Source: OCS116 cluster bacterium (GTDB taxonomy: Bacteria > Pseudomonadota > Alphaproteobacteria > Rhizobiales > OSC116). From it: DNA of 5,422 nucleotides. This document shows, piece after piece, positions 1 to 4,729 of this stretch. The DNA lies in assembly GCA_002402005.2 (NCBI GenBank), contig NVUS02000137.1:1-5422 (forward strand), written 5' to 3'. The notes under the pieces were generated by a model that saw nothing but the letters and a program-made list of their open reading frames with translations, ran no database searches and was not told where the DNA came from. Every line of letters starts with the position of its first letter. Within the stretch, counting starts at the first letter, position 1. The translations under genes were made by a program, and so were the position numbers.

Positions 1-209
1 AATCTTTTGACTTCGAAATAATCATTTTCGACATTTTCGATTTTCACTTCGTAAATAAAGCTATTTTCGGTGAGCTGTACTTGATCGGGCAATCTAATGG
101 CATATTTACCGCCAAATGGCGAAGTGAAATGTTTTAGATTCTTTGGCTCATCTGTGCCGCAAGATGCCAAGAGGAATAGGCTTAGACATATTGTGATAAT
201 TTTGCGCAT
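1..209 (-). CDS. Small lipoprotein of unknown function (3' end outside window)
   Basis: The first 69 codons are present and the rest lies beyond position 1. The product starts MRKIITICLSLFLLASC, a short positive n-region, a hydrophobic stretch and a lipobox LASC with the lipidated cysteine at residue 17. It is therefore predicted to be cleaved by signal peptidase II and anchored in a membrane facing the periplasm; Gly follows the Cys, so no Asp inner-membrane retention signal is seen. The start at 209 is set by a strong GGGAGGG ribosome site (214-220) at good spacing; the ATG at 211-213 is in another frame. Residues 31-45 carry P-x2-G-x-Y-A-x-R-L-P-x2-V-Q, also found in the lipoprotein encoded just upstream, so the two appear paralogous. 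I do not recognise the family, and no function is assigned. Confidence 0.8.
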   Translation of the reverse strand, partial: MRKIITICLSLFLLASCGTDEPKNLKHFTSPFGGKYAIRLPDQVQLTENSFIYEVKIENVENDYFEVKR

Positions 210-246
210 TCATCCCTCCCGGTATGTTGATATTGATTCTTAAATC

Positions 247-252
247 ATTATA
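247..252 (-). promoter_or_regulatory. Candidate -10 box for the first lipoprotein gene
   Basis: The minus strand reads a perfect TATAAT here, 37 bases before the start codon at 209. It lies in the 67-base gap after the second lipoprotein gene, so the downstream gene may have its own promoter as well as read-through. There is no good -35 at 16-18 bases; the nearest TTTACA is only 10 bases upstream, too close. The call rests on the -10 alone. Confidence 0.4.
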
Positions 253-276
253 GCCAGCAAAGTGTAAAATTTTCGT

Positions 277-891
277 CTATTTACAGCTTGGCAATGACTT
301 ATCTTTGGTAAATTTTATTTTGGAGTTTTTATTGGTATATTCTAAGAAATTTACATCCTGTAACAACGTGAGGAAATCATCTTGCGGGTTGAGCTGAATA
401 TATACATTGCCAACCGTATCATGCATGGTGACATTGGTGGTGGTGCACAATGCAAACTTCATTTGAACTTTGCCACGGCCATTTTTTTGAGAGTTTTTTT
501 CGATCTGCATTTTTCGAATGCGGGGGCGCAGGGCGTTGGCGATTGTTTGGTCTTTTTGGCTAAATTTATAGACATCAATATGACGGCCAACTTTGACTTG
601 AGACAGTAGGTGTTTGGAGCTGAGCGGTGCGTTGACTTTTTGCATGATGAATGTTTCGCTTACCGCAGGCTGGGTAGCGGTTGCGGTTAAACTGATTGTC
701 ACCACTGGTTGGCCCTGAGCCATTTGCACATTGTTGGGTAAGCGAAAGGCATAATTGCCGGCAATGGGGTTGATTTTGGTTTCATCGAGCGTGACCATTT
801 TGGCCATGGTGCTGATTGGTATATGGCTGCATGCGGTTAAGGCCAGAGCCAATATGACTGCGGATAAATATATTGCTGGTGTTTTTATCAT
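277..891 (-). CDS. Small lipoprotein of unknown function, paralogue of its neighbour
   Basis: The product is 204 aa. The reading frame stays open upstream to 1008, but the start at 891 is preferred: it gives a clean lipoprotein signal (MIKTPAIYLSAVILALALTAC, lipobox LTAC, Cys21), and AAAGAG (898-903) precedes it. The longer form would bury the signal peptide behind 39 residues and run into the pgsA promoter. Ser follows Cys21, which by the E. coli +2 rule favours the outer membrane. Residues 42-56 hold P-x2-G-x-Y-A-x-R-L-P-x2-V-Q, shared with the lipoprotein downstream. Residues 120-145 are basic, and the mature part has two further cysteines (149 and 203, next to last), which could form a disulphide; that is inference. 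No family is recognised. Stop is TAG, and the downstream paralogue begins 67 bases later on the same strand. Confidence 0.8.
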   Translation of the reverse strand: MIKTPAIYLSAVILALALTACSHIPISTMAKMVTLDETKINPIAGNYAFRLPNNVQMAQGQPVVTISLTATATQPAVSETFIMQKVNAPLSSKHLLSQVKVGRHIDVYKFSQKDQTIANALRPRIRKMQIEKNSQKNGRGKVQMKFALCTTTNVTMHDTVGNVYIQLNPQDDFLTLLQDVNFLEYTNKNSKIKFTKDKSLPSCK

Positions 892-911
892 ATTTTTCTC
901 TTTAAAATTTA

Positions 912-940
912 AGTATAATCCCCAATTTATAACTATTGGG
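912..940 (-). promoter_or_regulatory. Possible promoter and dyad of the second lipoprotein gene
   Basis: On the minus strand TATACT (912-917) is a five-of-six -10 match, about 20 bases before the start codon at 891. A perfect inverted repeat CCCAAT / ATTGGG (921-926 and 935-940, 8-base loop) sits directly upstream, where the -35 would fall; the -35 sequence itself is poor. A weak core promoter overlapped by a dyad would fit regulated expression, but no known regulator site is recognised. Confidence 0.3.
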
Positions 941-991
941 AAAATGCGGTTGTTTTGTGGTCGGCAATATACATTAATTAGCTGCATAATT

Positions 992-1021
992 TTTACACTT
1001 TTGAGCAATTCGGTGTATAAG
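992..1021 (+). promoter_or_regulatory. Candidate sigma-70 promoter of pgsA-yehS
   Basis: TTTACA (992-997, five of six to TTGACA) and TATAAG (1016-1021, five of six to TATAAT) are separated by 18 bases. A TG lies directly before the -10. Transcription would start near 1028, giving a leader of about 20 bases that still contains the AAGGA ribosome site at 1033-1037. This is the best promoter match in the 158-base gap between the divergent lipoprotein and pgsA genes. Confidence 0.5.
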
Positions 1022-1049
1022 GATATGAGTTTAAGGATTTTATAGATTT

Positions 1050-1619
1050 ATGAATTTTAACATTCCCAATTTACTGACTATGTTTAGAATTGTTGCGGTG
1101 GCTGCGATTGTTGTGTGCTTTTATTTTGAAGGCGATACATGGCGATGGATTGCGCTTGGCATTTATGTAGTGGCAGGCATTACCGACTTTTTGGACGGTT
1201 ATATTGCGCGCAAATGGGACATGCAATCTGACCTTGGACGGATGCTTGACCCAATTGCTGATAAATTGTTGATCTCGATTGTGATATTGATGTTAACGGC
1301 TTATGGGGCGATTGGTTTGGATAATTTTTCCATCATCCCGGCTGTGGTGATTTTGAGCCGTGAGATTTTAATGTCTGGCTTGCGGGAATATTTGGCGCAG
1401 CTGCATGTGAATATGCCGGTGTCTTATTTGGCCAAATGGAAAACTACGGTGCAGATATTGTCATTAGGGTTTTTGTTGGCGGGGGATGCGGGGGACAGAG
1501 TGTTGCCATACAATACCGAAATTGGCCTAACATTGCTTTGGGTTGCTGCAGGTTTGACCGTTTATACCGGTTATGATTATCTGCGCATTGGCATTCAACA
1601 CGTGATTAACAGAGATTGA
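1050..1619 (+). CDS. pgsA: CDP-diacylglycerol--glycerol-3-phosphate 3-phosphatidyltransferase
   Basis: This inner-membrane enzyme makes phosphatidylglycerophosphate from CDP-diacylglycerol and glycerol 3-phosphate (EC 2.7.8.5), the committed step to phosphatidylglycerol and cardiolipin. At 189 aa it has the usual family length. The CDP-alcohol phosphatidyltransferase signature D-G-x2-A-R-x8-G-x3-D-x3-D is complete: D49, G50, A53, R54, G63, D67 and D71, with D46 just before. Hydrophobic segments surround it (about 13-25, 33-45, 73-90, 93-105, 133-145 and 158-173), as expected for a polytopic protein. The N-terminus MNFNIPNLLTMFRI is typical of PgsA. The ATG at 1050 is the only possible start, since an in-frame stop lies at 1032; AAGGA (1033-1037) is 12 bases away, slightly long. 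It is followed after 6 bases by the yehS-type gene, so the two are probably co-transcribed. Confidence 0.95.
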   Translation: MNFNIPNLLTMFRIVAVAAIVVCFYFEGDTWRWIALGIYVVAGITDFLDGYIARKWDMQSDLGRMLDPIADKLLISIVILMLTAYGAIGLDNFSIIPAVVILSREILMSGLREYLAQLHVNMPVSYLAKWKTTVQILSLGFLLAGDAGDRVLPYNTEIGLTLLWVAAGLTVYTGYDYLRIGIQHVINRD

Positions 1620-1625
1620 ACGATT

Positions 1626-2102
1626 ATGAATAATAACGATATTTTACGTAGCATTCGCTATACATTTGATTTTAGCGACAGCCAGATGAGCGATATTTTT
1701 GCGCAAGCTGACTTTGAGGCCAACCGGGCTTTTGTGACCAGTTTGCTGAAAAAAGATGACGCTGATGATTTTAAAAATTGCAATGATGAAATGCTGGCGA
1801 TATTTTTGAACGGGTTTATCAATAAAAACCGTGGCAAAAAAGATGGCGAGCAGCCTGAGCCGGAAACTGAAATGACCAATAACATTACATTTAGAAAGCT
1901 GCGCATTGCGTTGAATTTGAAAAGTGATGATATTTTGGATATTTTGGACTTGGCTGATTTTAGATTGAGTAGCCATGAACTGAGTGCGTTTTTCCGCAAG
2001 GAAGGGCATAAGCATTATCGGCAGTGTAAAGACCAGATTTTGCGGAATTTTTTGTTTGGGTTGCGGCTGAAGCATCGACCTGATGAGAAGGCTGCTGATT
2101 AG
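1626..2102 (+). CDS. yehS: DUF1456 / YehS family protein with two repeated domains
   Basis: The 158-aa product closely resembles E. coli YehS (156 aa, recalled from memory) in length and pattern: NNDILRSIRY at the start, FLNGF near residue 60, NNITFRKLRIAL near 85-96 and a final Q-x-LR-x-FL-x-GL block. It consists of two tandem copies of one helical domain (about 3-70 and 85-150). Matching points are NND-ILRSIRY / NNI-TFRKLRIAL, the D-I-x-D-x-AD-F segment, F..LL-K / F-F-R-K, the ..C-x-D-x-x-L-x-x-F-L-x-G block, and a basic end. The linker (71-84) is acidic and rich in Pro and Glu. No signal peptide or membrane segment is seen, so it should be cytoplasmic. The molecular function of the family is not established. 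It starts 6 bases after the pgsA stop, with only a weak AGAG ribosome site inside the pgsA end, so translational coupling to pgsA is likely. Confidence 0.85.
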   Translation: MNNNDILRSIRYTFDFSDSQMSDIFAQADFEANRAFVTSLLKKDDADDFKNCNDEMLAIFLNGFINKNRGKKDGEQPEPETEMTNNITFRKLRIALNLKSDDILDILDLADFRLSSHELSAFFRKEGHKHYRQCKDQILRNFLFGLRLKHRPDEKAAD

Positions 2103-2118
2103 GGTTTGGGCCATACGG

Positions 2119-2263
2119 CAAACTCTACATTTCTATCTACCCTTCGTTTCTATAAATTCCATTCATTTCAGTGAGTGCGTGTTCGGCTGCGAACGGCCGC
2201 TGTCGCGCTCACTGAAATGAATGAAGGCCTTGGAAACGAGGGTGGACGGAAACTCAGAGTTTG
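2119..2263. repeat. Long imperfect palindrome filling the convergent intergenic gap
   Basis: The two halves (2119-2175 and 2208-2263) are imperfect reverse complements along nearly their whole length. Outer 8-bp arms are perfect (CAAACTCT 2119-2126 with AGAGTTTG 2256-2263). A partly paired zone follows (2127-2142 with 2240-2255, several mismatches being transitions), then TCGTTTC / GAAACGA (2144-2150 with 2233-2239, a one-base bulge at 2143). An internal loop holds the self-palindrome AAGGCCTT on the right (2224-2231), and a 16-bp perfect core closes the structure. The right outer arm is also a local dyad, AAACTC-A-GAGTTT (2250-2262). The element occupies almost all of the 163-base gap between the yehS and ilvE stops and ends 2 bases short of the ilvE stop codon. 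It could be a palindromic mobile repeat (MITE- or REP-like), an oversized bidirectional terminator, or both. No target-site duplication is evident. Confidence 0.75.
2160..2223. terminator. Core stem-loop between converging operons, possible bidirectional terminator
   Basis: CATTCATTTCAGTGAG (2160-2175) pairs perfectly with its reverse complement at 2208-2223. In RNA the stem continues through one G-U pair and GCG/CGC (2177-2179 with 2204-2206). The GC-rich loop contains a second hairpin, GTTCG-GCTG-CGAAC (2181-2194), followed by GGCCGCTGT. It is placed where both the pgsA-yehS and the ilvE transcripts must end. It lacks a T-run on the plus side and has only a weak AATTTATA on the minus side, so it is not a textbook intrinsic terminator. 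Confidence 0.4.
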
Positions 2264-2265
2264 AG

Positions 2266-3135
2266 TTAGCCGTGCAATTTTACATAGGCCTCGATGAGTT
2301 GTTGGGTGATGGCGGCTGGTTTGTAGTTATGCGCATCAATCTGTTTGACGGGCATGATTTCCATGGCTGTGCCGCAGAGGAAGCATTCATCGAAATCGCC
2401 GAGTTCGGCGGGGGTGATGGTTCTTACATTGACTTTAATGCCAGCTTGTTCGGCCAATTGGATGACGGTTTGGCGGGTGATGCCGTTTAGGAAGCAATAT
2501 GGATCGGGCGTGTGTAGCTCACCGTCTTTGACGAAGAAGATGTTAGAACCGGTGGATTCGGCGACGTTGCCTTTGTAATCTAGCATGAGGGCATCGCTAT
2601 AGCCTTTGGCTTCGGCATCATGTTTTGACAGGGTGCAAATCATATAGAGACCGGCAGCTTTGGCGCGGAAGGGGGCTGTATCGGGTGCGGGGCGCTGATA
2701 TTTGGCTGCGGTGAGGCGGATGCCTTTCATGGTATCTTCGATTGAGAAATATGATGGCCAGTCCCATACGGCGATGGCGACGTTGATTTTTGTATCCTGC
2801 GCACTGATGCCCATTTGCTCTGAGCCACGCCACACGATGGGGCGCATATAGGCGCTTTGAATGTTTTGTTTTTTGAGGATGTCTTTGCAGGCTTGGTTGA
2901 TCTCGGCCTCGGTGTAGGGGATTTTCATATCCAGAATTTCGGCGGATTTAAACAAGCGTTGCGTATGCTCTTCGAGCTTGAACACTTTGCCATTATAAGC
3001 GCGGTTGCCTTCGAACACGCTGGAAGCATAATGCATGGCGTGGTTGATGACGTGGACTTTGGCATCTGCCCATTTTACAAATTCGCCATTCATCCAGATA
3101 TAACCTGGGAGGTTATCGTAAGATAGATTTTCCAT
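2266..3135 (-). CDS. ilvE: Branched-chain amino acid aminotransferase, downstream copy
   Basis: This PLP-dependent fold-type IV enzyme transfers the amino group between glutamate and the keto acids of Leu, Ile and Val (EC 2.6.1.42). It has 289 aa. By comparison with E. coli IlvE, K159 in the F-R-A-K-A-A-G segment is the PLP lysine, R60 and the G255-T256-A257 turn contact the cofactor phosphate, E193 contacts the pyridine nitrogen, and Y36, F41, Y96 and R98 line the pocket. The gate loop W102-R-G-S-E-Q-M-G-I110 keeps the M-G-hydrophobic pattern of the family. The usual TGTAAEITPV block is altered to CGTAMEIMPV (254-263), changing two positions at the cofactor/substrate turn. The start is supported by AGGAG 8 bases upstream. 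It lies 15 bases after the other ilvE copy and is clearly its co-transcribed duplicate, about two thirds identical by hand alignment. Confidence 0.93.
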   Translation of the reverse strand: MENLSYDNLPGYIWMNGEFVKWADAKVHVINHAMHYASSVFEGNRAYNGKVFKLEEHTQRLFKSAEILDMKIPYTEAEINQACKDILKKQNIQSAYMRPIVWRGSEQMGISAQDTKINVAIAVWDWPSYFSIEDTMKGIRLTAAKYQRPAPDTAPFRAKAAGLYMICTLSKHDAEAKGYSDALMLDYKGNVAESTGSNIFFVKDGELHTPDPYCFLNGITRQTVIQLAEQAGIKVNVRTITPAELGDFDECFLCGTAMEIMPVKQIDAHNYKPAAITQQLIEAYVKLHG

Positions 3136-3150
3136 TTTTTTCTCTCCTGA

Positions 3151-4032
3151 TTATGTGGTTTTGCCAACGAGTTTGTAATAGGCATCCATTAGCTGTGCGG
3201 TGACGGTGGCTGGTTTGTAATTGTGGGTTTCGATGACCGATACGGGTGTGATTTCGGCGGCGGTCCCGGTTAAGAAACATTCGGCGAAATCGCCCAATTC
3301 CTCGGGCTTTATGTATCGTTCATGGACTTTGATGCCGGCATCTTTGGCCAAGCCAATGACTGTGCGGCGGGTGATGCCATTTAAAAAGCTATCAGCTTTT
3401 GGGGTGTGTAGTTCGCCGTCTTTAACGAAGAAGATGTTGGCTGATGTGGCCTCGGCGACATTACCTTGATAATCTAGCATCAGCGCATCGCTATAGCCTT
3501 TGGCTTCTGCCTTGTGTTTTGAGAGGGTGCAGATGACGTATAGGCCAGCGGCTTTGGCCTCGAACGGGGCGGTGGCGGGTGACGGGCGTTTATATTCGGC
3601 GAAGCATAGTTTGATGCCTTTCATCAGCTCACCTTTGCTGTAATAGCTTGGCCATTCCCACATGGCGATGAGCAGATTGATTTTGTTGCCATGGCCGGCG
3701 ATTGACAATTCATCGCCAACGCCGCGCCATACATAAGGGCGGACATAGGCATTGGTAAAGCCCTGCTTTTCGAGCGTGTCAATGCAGGCTTGGTTGATTT
3801 CATCGGCGGTGTAAGGCACTTTCATGCCTAGGATTTCGGCGGATCTGATGAGGCGTTTGCTGTGTTCATCTAGCTTGAAGATCTTGCCATTATAGGCGCG
3901 GTTGCCTTCGAACACGCTTGAGCCATAATGCATGGCGTGGTTGAGAATGTGCTCGTAGCTTTCGTTCCATTTGACGAATTCGCCGTTGATCCAGATATAA
4001 CCGGGTTTATTTTCGAAGCCTGATGCTGACAT
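3151..4032 (-). CDS. ilvE: Branched-chain amino acid aminotransferase, promoter-proximal copy
   Basis: A 293-aa class IV PLP aminotransferase with the same predicted reaction as its neighbour (branched-chain amino acid with 2-oxoglutarate, EC 2.6.1.42), acting in the cytoplasm in the last step of Val, Ile and Leu synthesis or the first step of breakdown. K160 (F-E-A-K-A-A-G) is the PLP lysine, with R60, E194 and the canonical TGTAAEITPV block (255-264). Here the pocket-gating loop after W102-R-G is the divergent part: V105-G-D-E-L-S-I-A-G-H-G-N is one residue longer and lacks the M-G-I pattern of the other copy. The start has GGAG (4039-4042) at 6 bases. It is the first gene of the minus-strand operon, reading away from the shared control region with the MarR gene. 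Amino-acid aminotransferases of other specificity (D-amino acid, aromatic) share this fold but fit less well. Confidence 0.93.
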   Translation of the reverse strand: MSASGFENKPGYIWINGEFVKWNESYEHILNHAMHYGSSVFEGNRAYNGKIFKLDEHSKRLIRSAEILGMKVPYTADEINQACIDTLEKQGFTNAYVRPYVWRGVGDELSIAGHGNKINLLIAMWEWPSYYSKGELMKGIKLCFAEYKRPSPATAPFEAKAAGLYVICTLSKHKAEAKGYSDALMLDYQGNVAEATSANIFFVKDGELHTPKADSFLNGITRRTVIGLAKDAGIKVHERYIKPEELGDFAECFLTGTAAEITPVSVIETHNYKPATVTAQLMDAYYKLVGKTT

Positions 4033-4095
4033 TTAACTCTCCGTCATGTGTACCATTTGGGTAACTTTATTACGTATGTTTGGTGGTCGAGACAT
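4033..4095 (-). other. Possible 20-codon leader ORF abutting ilvE
   Basis: On the minus strand an ATG at 4095 opens a 20-codon frame whose TAA (4033-4035) lies directly against the ilvE ATG. AGG (4103-4105) gives a weak ribosome site about 7 bases upstream. The peptide has only one Ile, two Val and no Leu, so it is not a classic branched-chain attenuator leader. It is in frame with ilvE apart from the stop. It may be chance; its last codons also contain the ilvE ribosome site, which would allow coupling. Confidence 0.2.
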
Positions 4096-4113
4096 AAAAT
4101 TACCTATTTTATG
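4093..4113. promoter_or_regulatory. Inverted repeat in the ilvE leader, candidate operator
   Basis: CATAAAAT (4093-4100) and ATTTTATG (4106-4113) are perfect 8-bp arms around a 5-base TACCT centre. The dyad lies just downstream of the predicted ilvE -10 region, around the likely transcription start, a position where a bound dimer would block the promoter. Its size fits a MarR-type or other winged-helix dimer. It is AT-rich, which makes a chance dyad more likely. Confidence 0.35.
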
Positions 4114-4116
4114 CTA

Positions 4117-4147
4117 AATATGTAACCTTTAAGCAAAACAATGTCAA
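4117..4147 (-). promoter_or_regulatory. Candidate promoter of the ilvE operon
   Basis: The minus strand has a perfect -35 TTGACA (4142-4147). The -10 is less clear: TACATA at 17-base spacing (4119-4124) or CATATT at 19 (4117-4122). Transcription would start near 4110, leaving a leader of about 80 bases before ilvE. The -35 lies inside the 15-bp palindrome shared with the MarR promoter. Confidence 0.5.
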
Positions 4148-4157
4148 CATTGTTGAC
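4143..4157. promoter_or_regulatory. Perfect palindrome GTCAACATTGTTGAC, likely MarR operator
   Basis: GTCAACA (4143-4149) and TGTTGAC (4151-4157) are exact reverse complements around one central base. Each half supplies most of a -35 hexamer, TTGACA leftward for ilvE and TTGACG rightward for the MarR gene, so a protein bound here would cover both -35 boxes. Position, size and symmetry fit the dimeric winged-helix regulator encoded next door. That this protein binds here is inference; MarR proteins commonly repress their own and the divergent promoter. Confidence 0.6.
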
Positions 4158-4183
4158 GTATTTTTATGGATGAAGTGTATAAA
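4153..4183 (+). promoter_or_regulatory. Candidate promoter of the MarR-SDR operon
   Basis: TTGACG (4153-4158, five of six) and TATAAA (4178-4183, five of six) are spaced by 19 bases, slightly long for sigma-70; shifting the -10 one base gives 18. Transcription would begin near 4190, about 40 bases before the start codon at 4229. The -35 is the right half of the 15-bp palindrome, pointing to autoregulation. Confidence 0.5.
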
Positions 4184-4228
4184 AGAATCTGCTATTCATT
4201 AACTAACTGAAAAACATGAGGCAAATCT

Positions 4229-4729
4229 ATGGAATTTGATAAGAATGAGCAAGGCTTATATGAATTTATTGAATTGTTGTTTTTTGCTTATCGGGATTTT
4301 ACTGCGGGGCCAGACGATGAATTGAAGGCGTTTGGCTTTGGCCGTGCACATCATCGGGTTTTGCATTTTGTTGCGCGTAACCCCGGTTTAATGGTGGCTG
4401 AGTTGCTGGATATTTTGCGGGTGAGTAAGCAGAGTTTGAACCGGGTGTTGAAGCAATTGATTGCCGAAGAATTTGTTTATCAAGAGCAGGGTGAGGGCGA
4501 CCGGCGGCGGCGGCATTTGTTTTTAACCGCCAAAGGCCAGAAATTAGCTGACCGGTTGGGAGAGATACAAATGCAGCAGATTGCCAGCAGTTTAAGTGAT
4601 TTTGGCCCTGAGGCTTATCAGAATATATGCAATGGTTTATTGTCGCTGATTGCGGATGATGACCAAGCCGAGGTTTTGGCACGTTTTGGTGATGCCCGTA
4701 GGCGCGATGTGGAGACTGATGATGAGTAA
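4229..4729 (+). CDS. MarR-family transcriptional regulator, PetP-like
   Basis: The 166-aa product has the MarR layout. An N-terminal dimerisation helix (about 7-22) leads to a G-F-G-R-A-H-H-R-V-L segment (36-45) and a winged helix (about 50-105) with the recognition helix near 65-80 (V-S-K-Q-S-L-N-R-V-L). The wing carries D91-R-R-R-R95 followed by H-L-F-L-T, the usual D-x-R-x-R / L-T-x-x-G MarR pattern, and two C-terminal helices (about 103-123 and 127-150) close the dimer. The acidic tail (VETDDE) overlaps the next gene. GAGG (4218-4221) lies 7 bases before the ATG. The N-terminal and GFGRAHHRVL blocks recall PetP, a MarR protein usually paired with the response regulator PetR in alphaproteobacteria; here an SDR gene follows instead. 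It likely represses its own and the divergent ilvE promoter through the palindrome at 4143-4157. The ligand is unknown. Confidence 0.9.
   Translation: MEFDKNEQGLYEFIELLFFAYRDFTAGPDDELKAFGFGRAHHRVLHFVARNPGLMVAELLDILRVSKQSLNRVLKQLIAEEFVYQEQGEGDRRRRHLFLTAKGQKLADRLGEIQMQQIASSLSDFGPEAYQNICNGLLSLIADDDQAEVLARFGDARRRDVETDDE

Noticed and set aside
261..268. TTTACAC on the minus strand near TATAAT as a lac-like -35
   Set aside because: The spacing to the -10 is only 10 bases, too short for sigma-70 RNA polymerase.
892..1008. A 39-codon upstream extension of the second lipoprotein, starting at 1008
   Set aside because: It would place charged and aromatic residues ahead of a clean lipoprotein signal and run through the pgsA promoter; the start at 891 has a ribosome site and a proper signal peptide.
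1644..2114. Minus-strand open frames (156 and 113 codons) opposite yehS
   Set aside because: The plus-strand frame matches a known family from end to end; the antisense products show no motif or supported start.
2176..2207. Resemblance of the GTTCGGCTGCG loop to plasmid-origin sequence
   Set aside because: The similarity covers only about ten bases, and no replication gene, iteron or RNA I/II-like region is present.
2221..2490. Plus-strand open frame starting in the palindrome and running into ilvE
   Set aside because: It lies over conserved ilvE C-terminal codons and its acidic, glycine-rich product looks like an antisense shadow.
4033..4228. A branched-chain amino acid transcription attenuator in the ilvE leader
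   Set aside because: The leader peptide has no Leu run, and there is no GC-rich hairpin followed by a T-run before the ilvE start.
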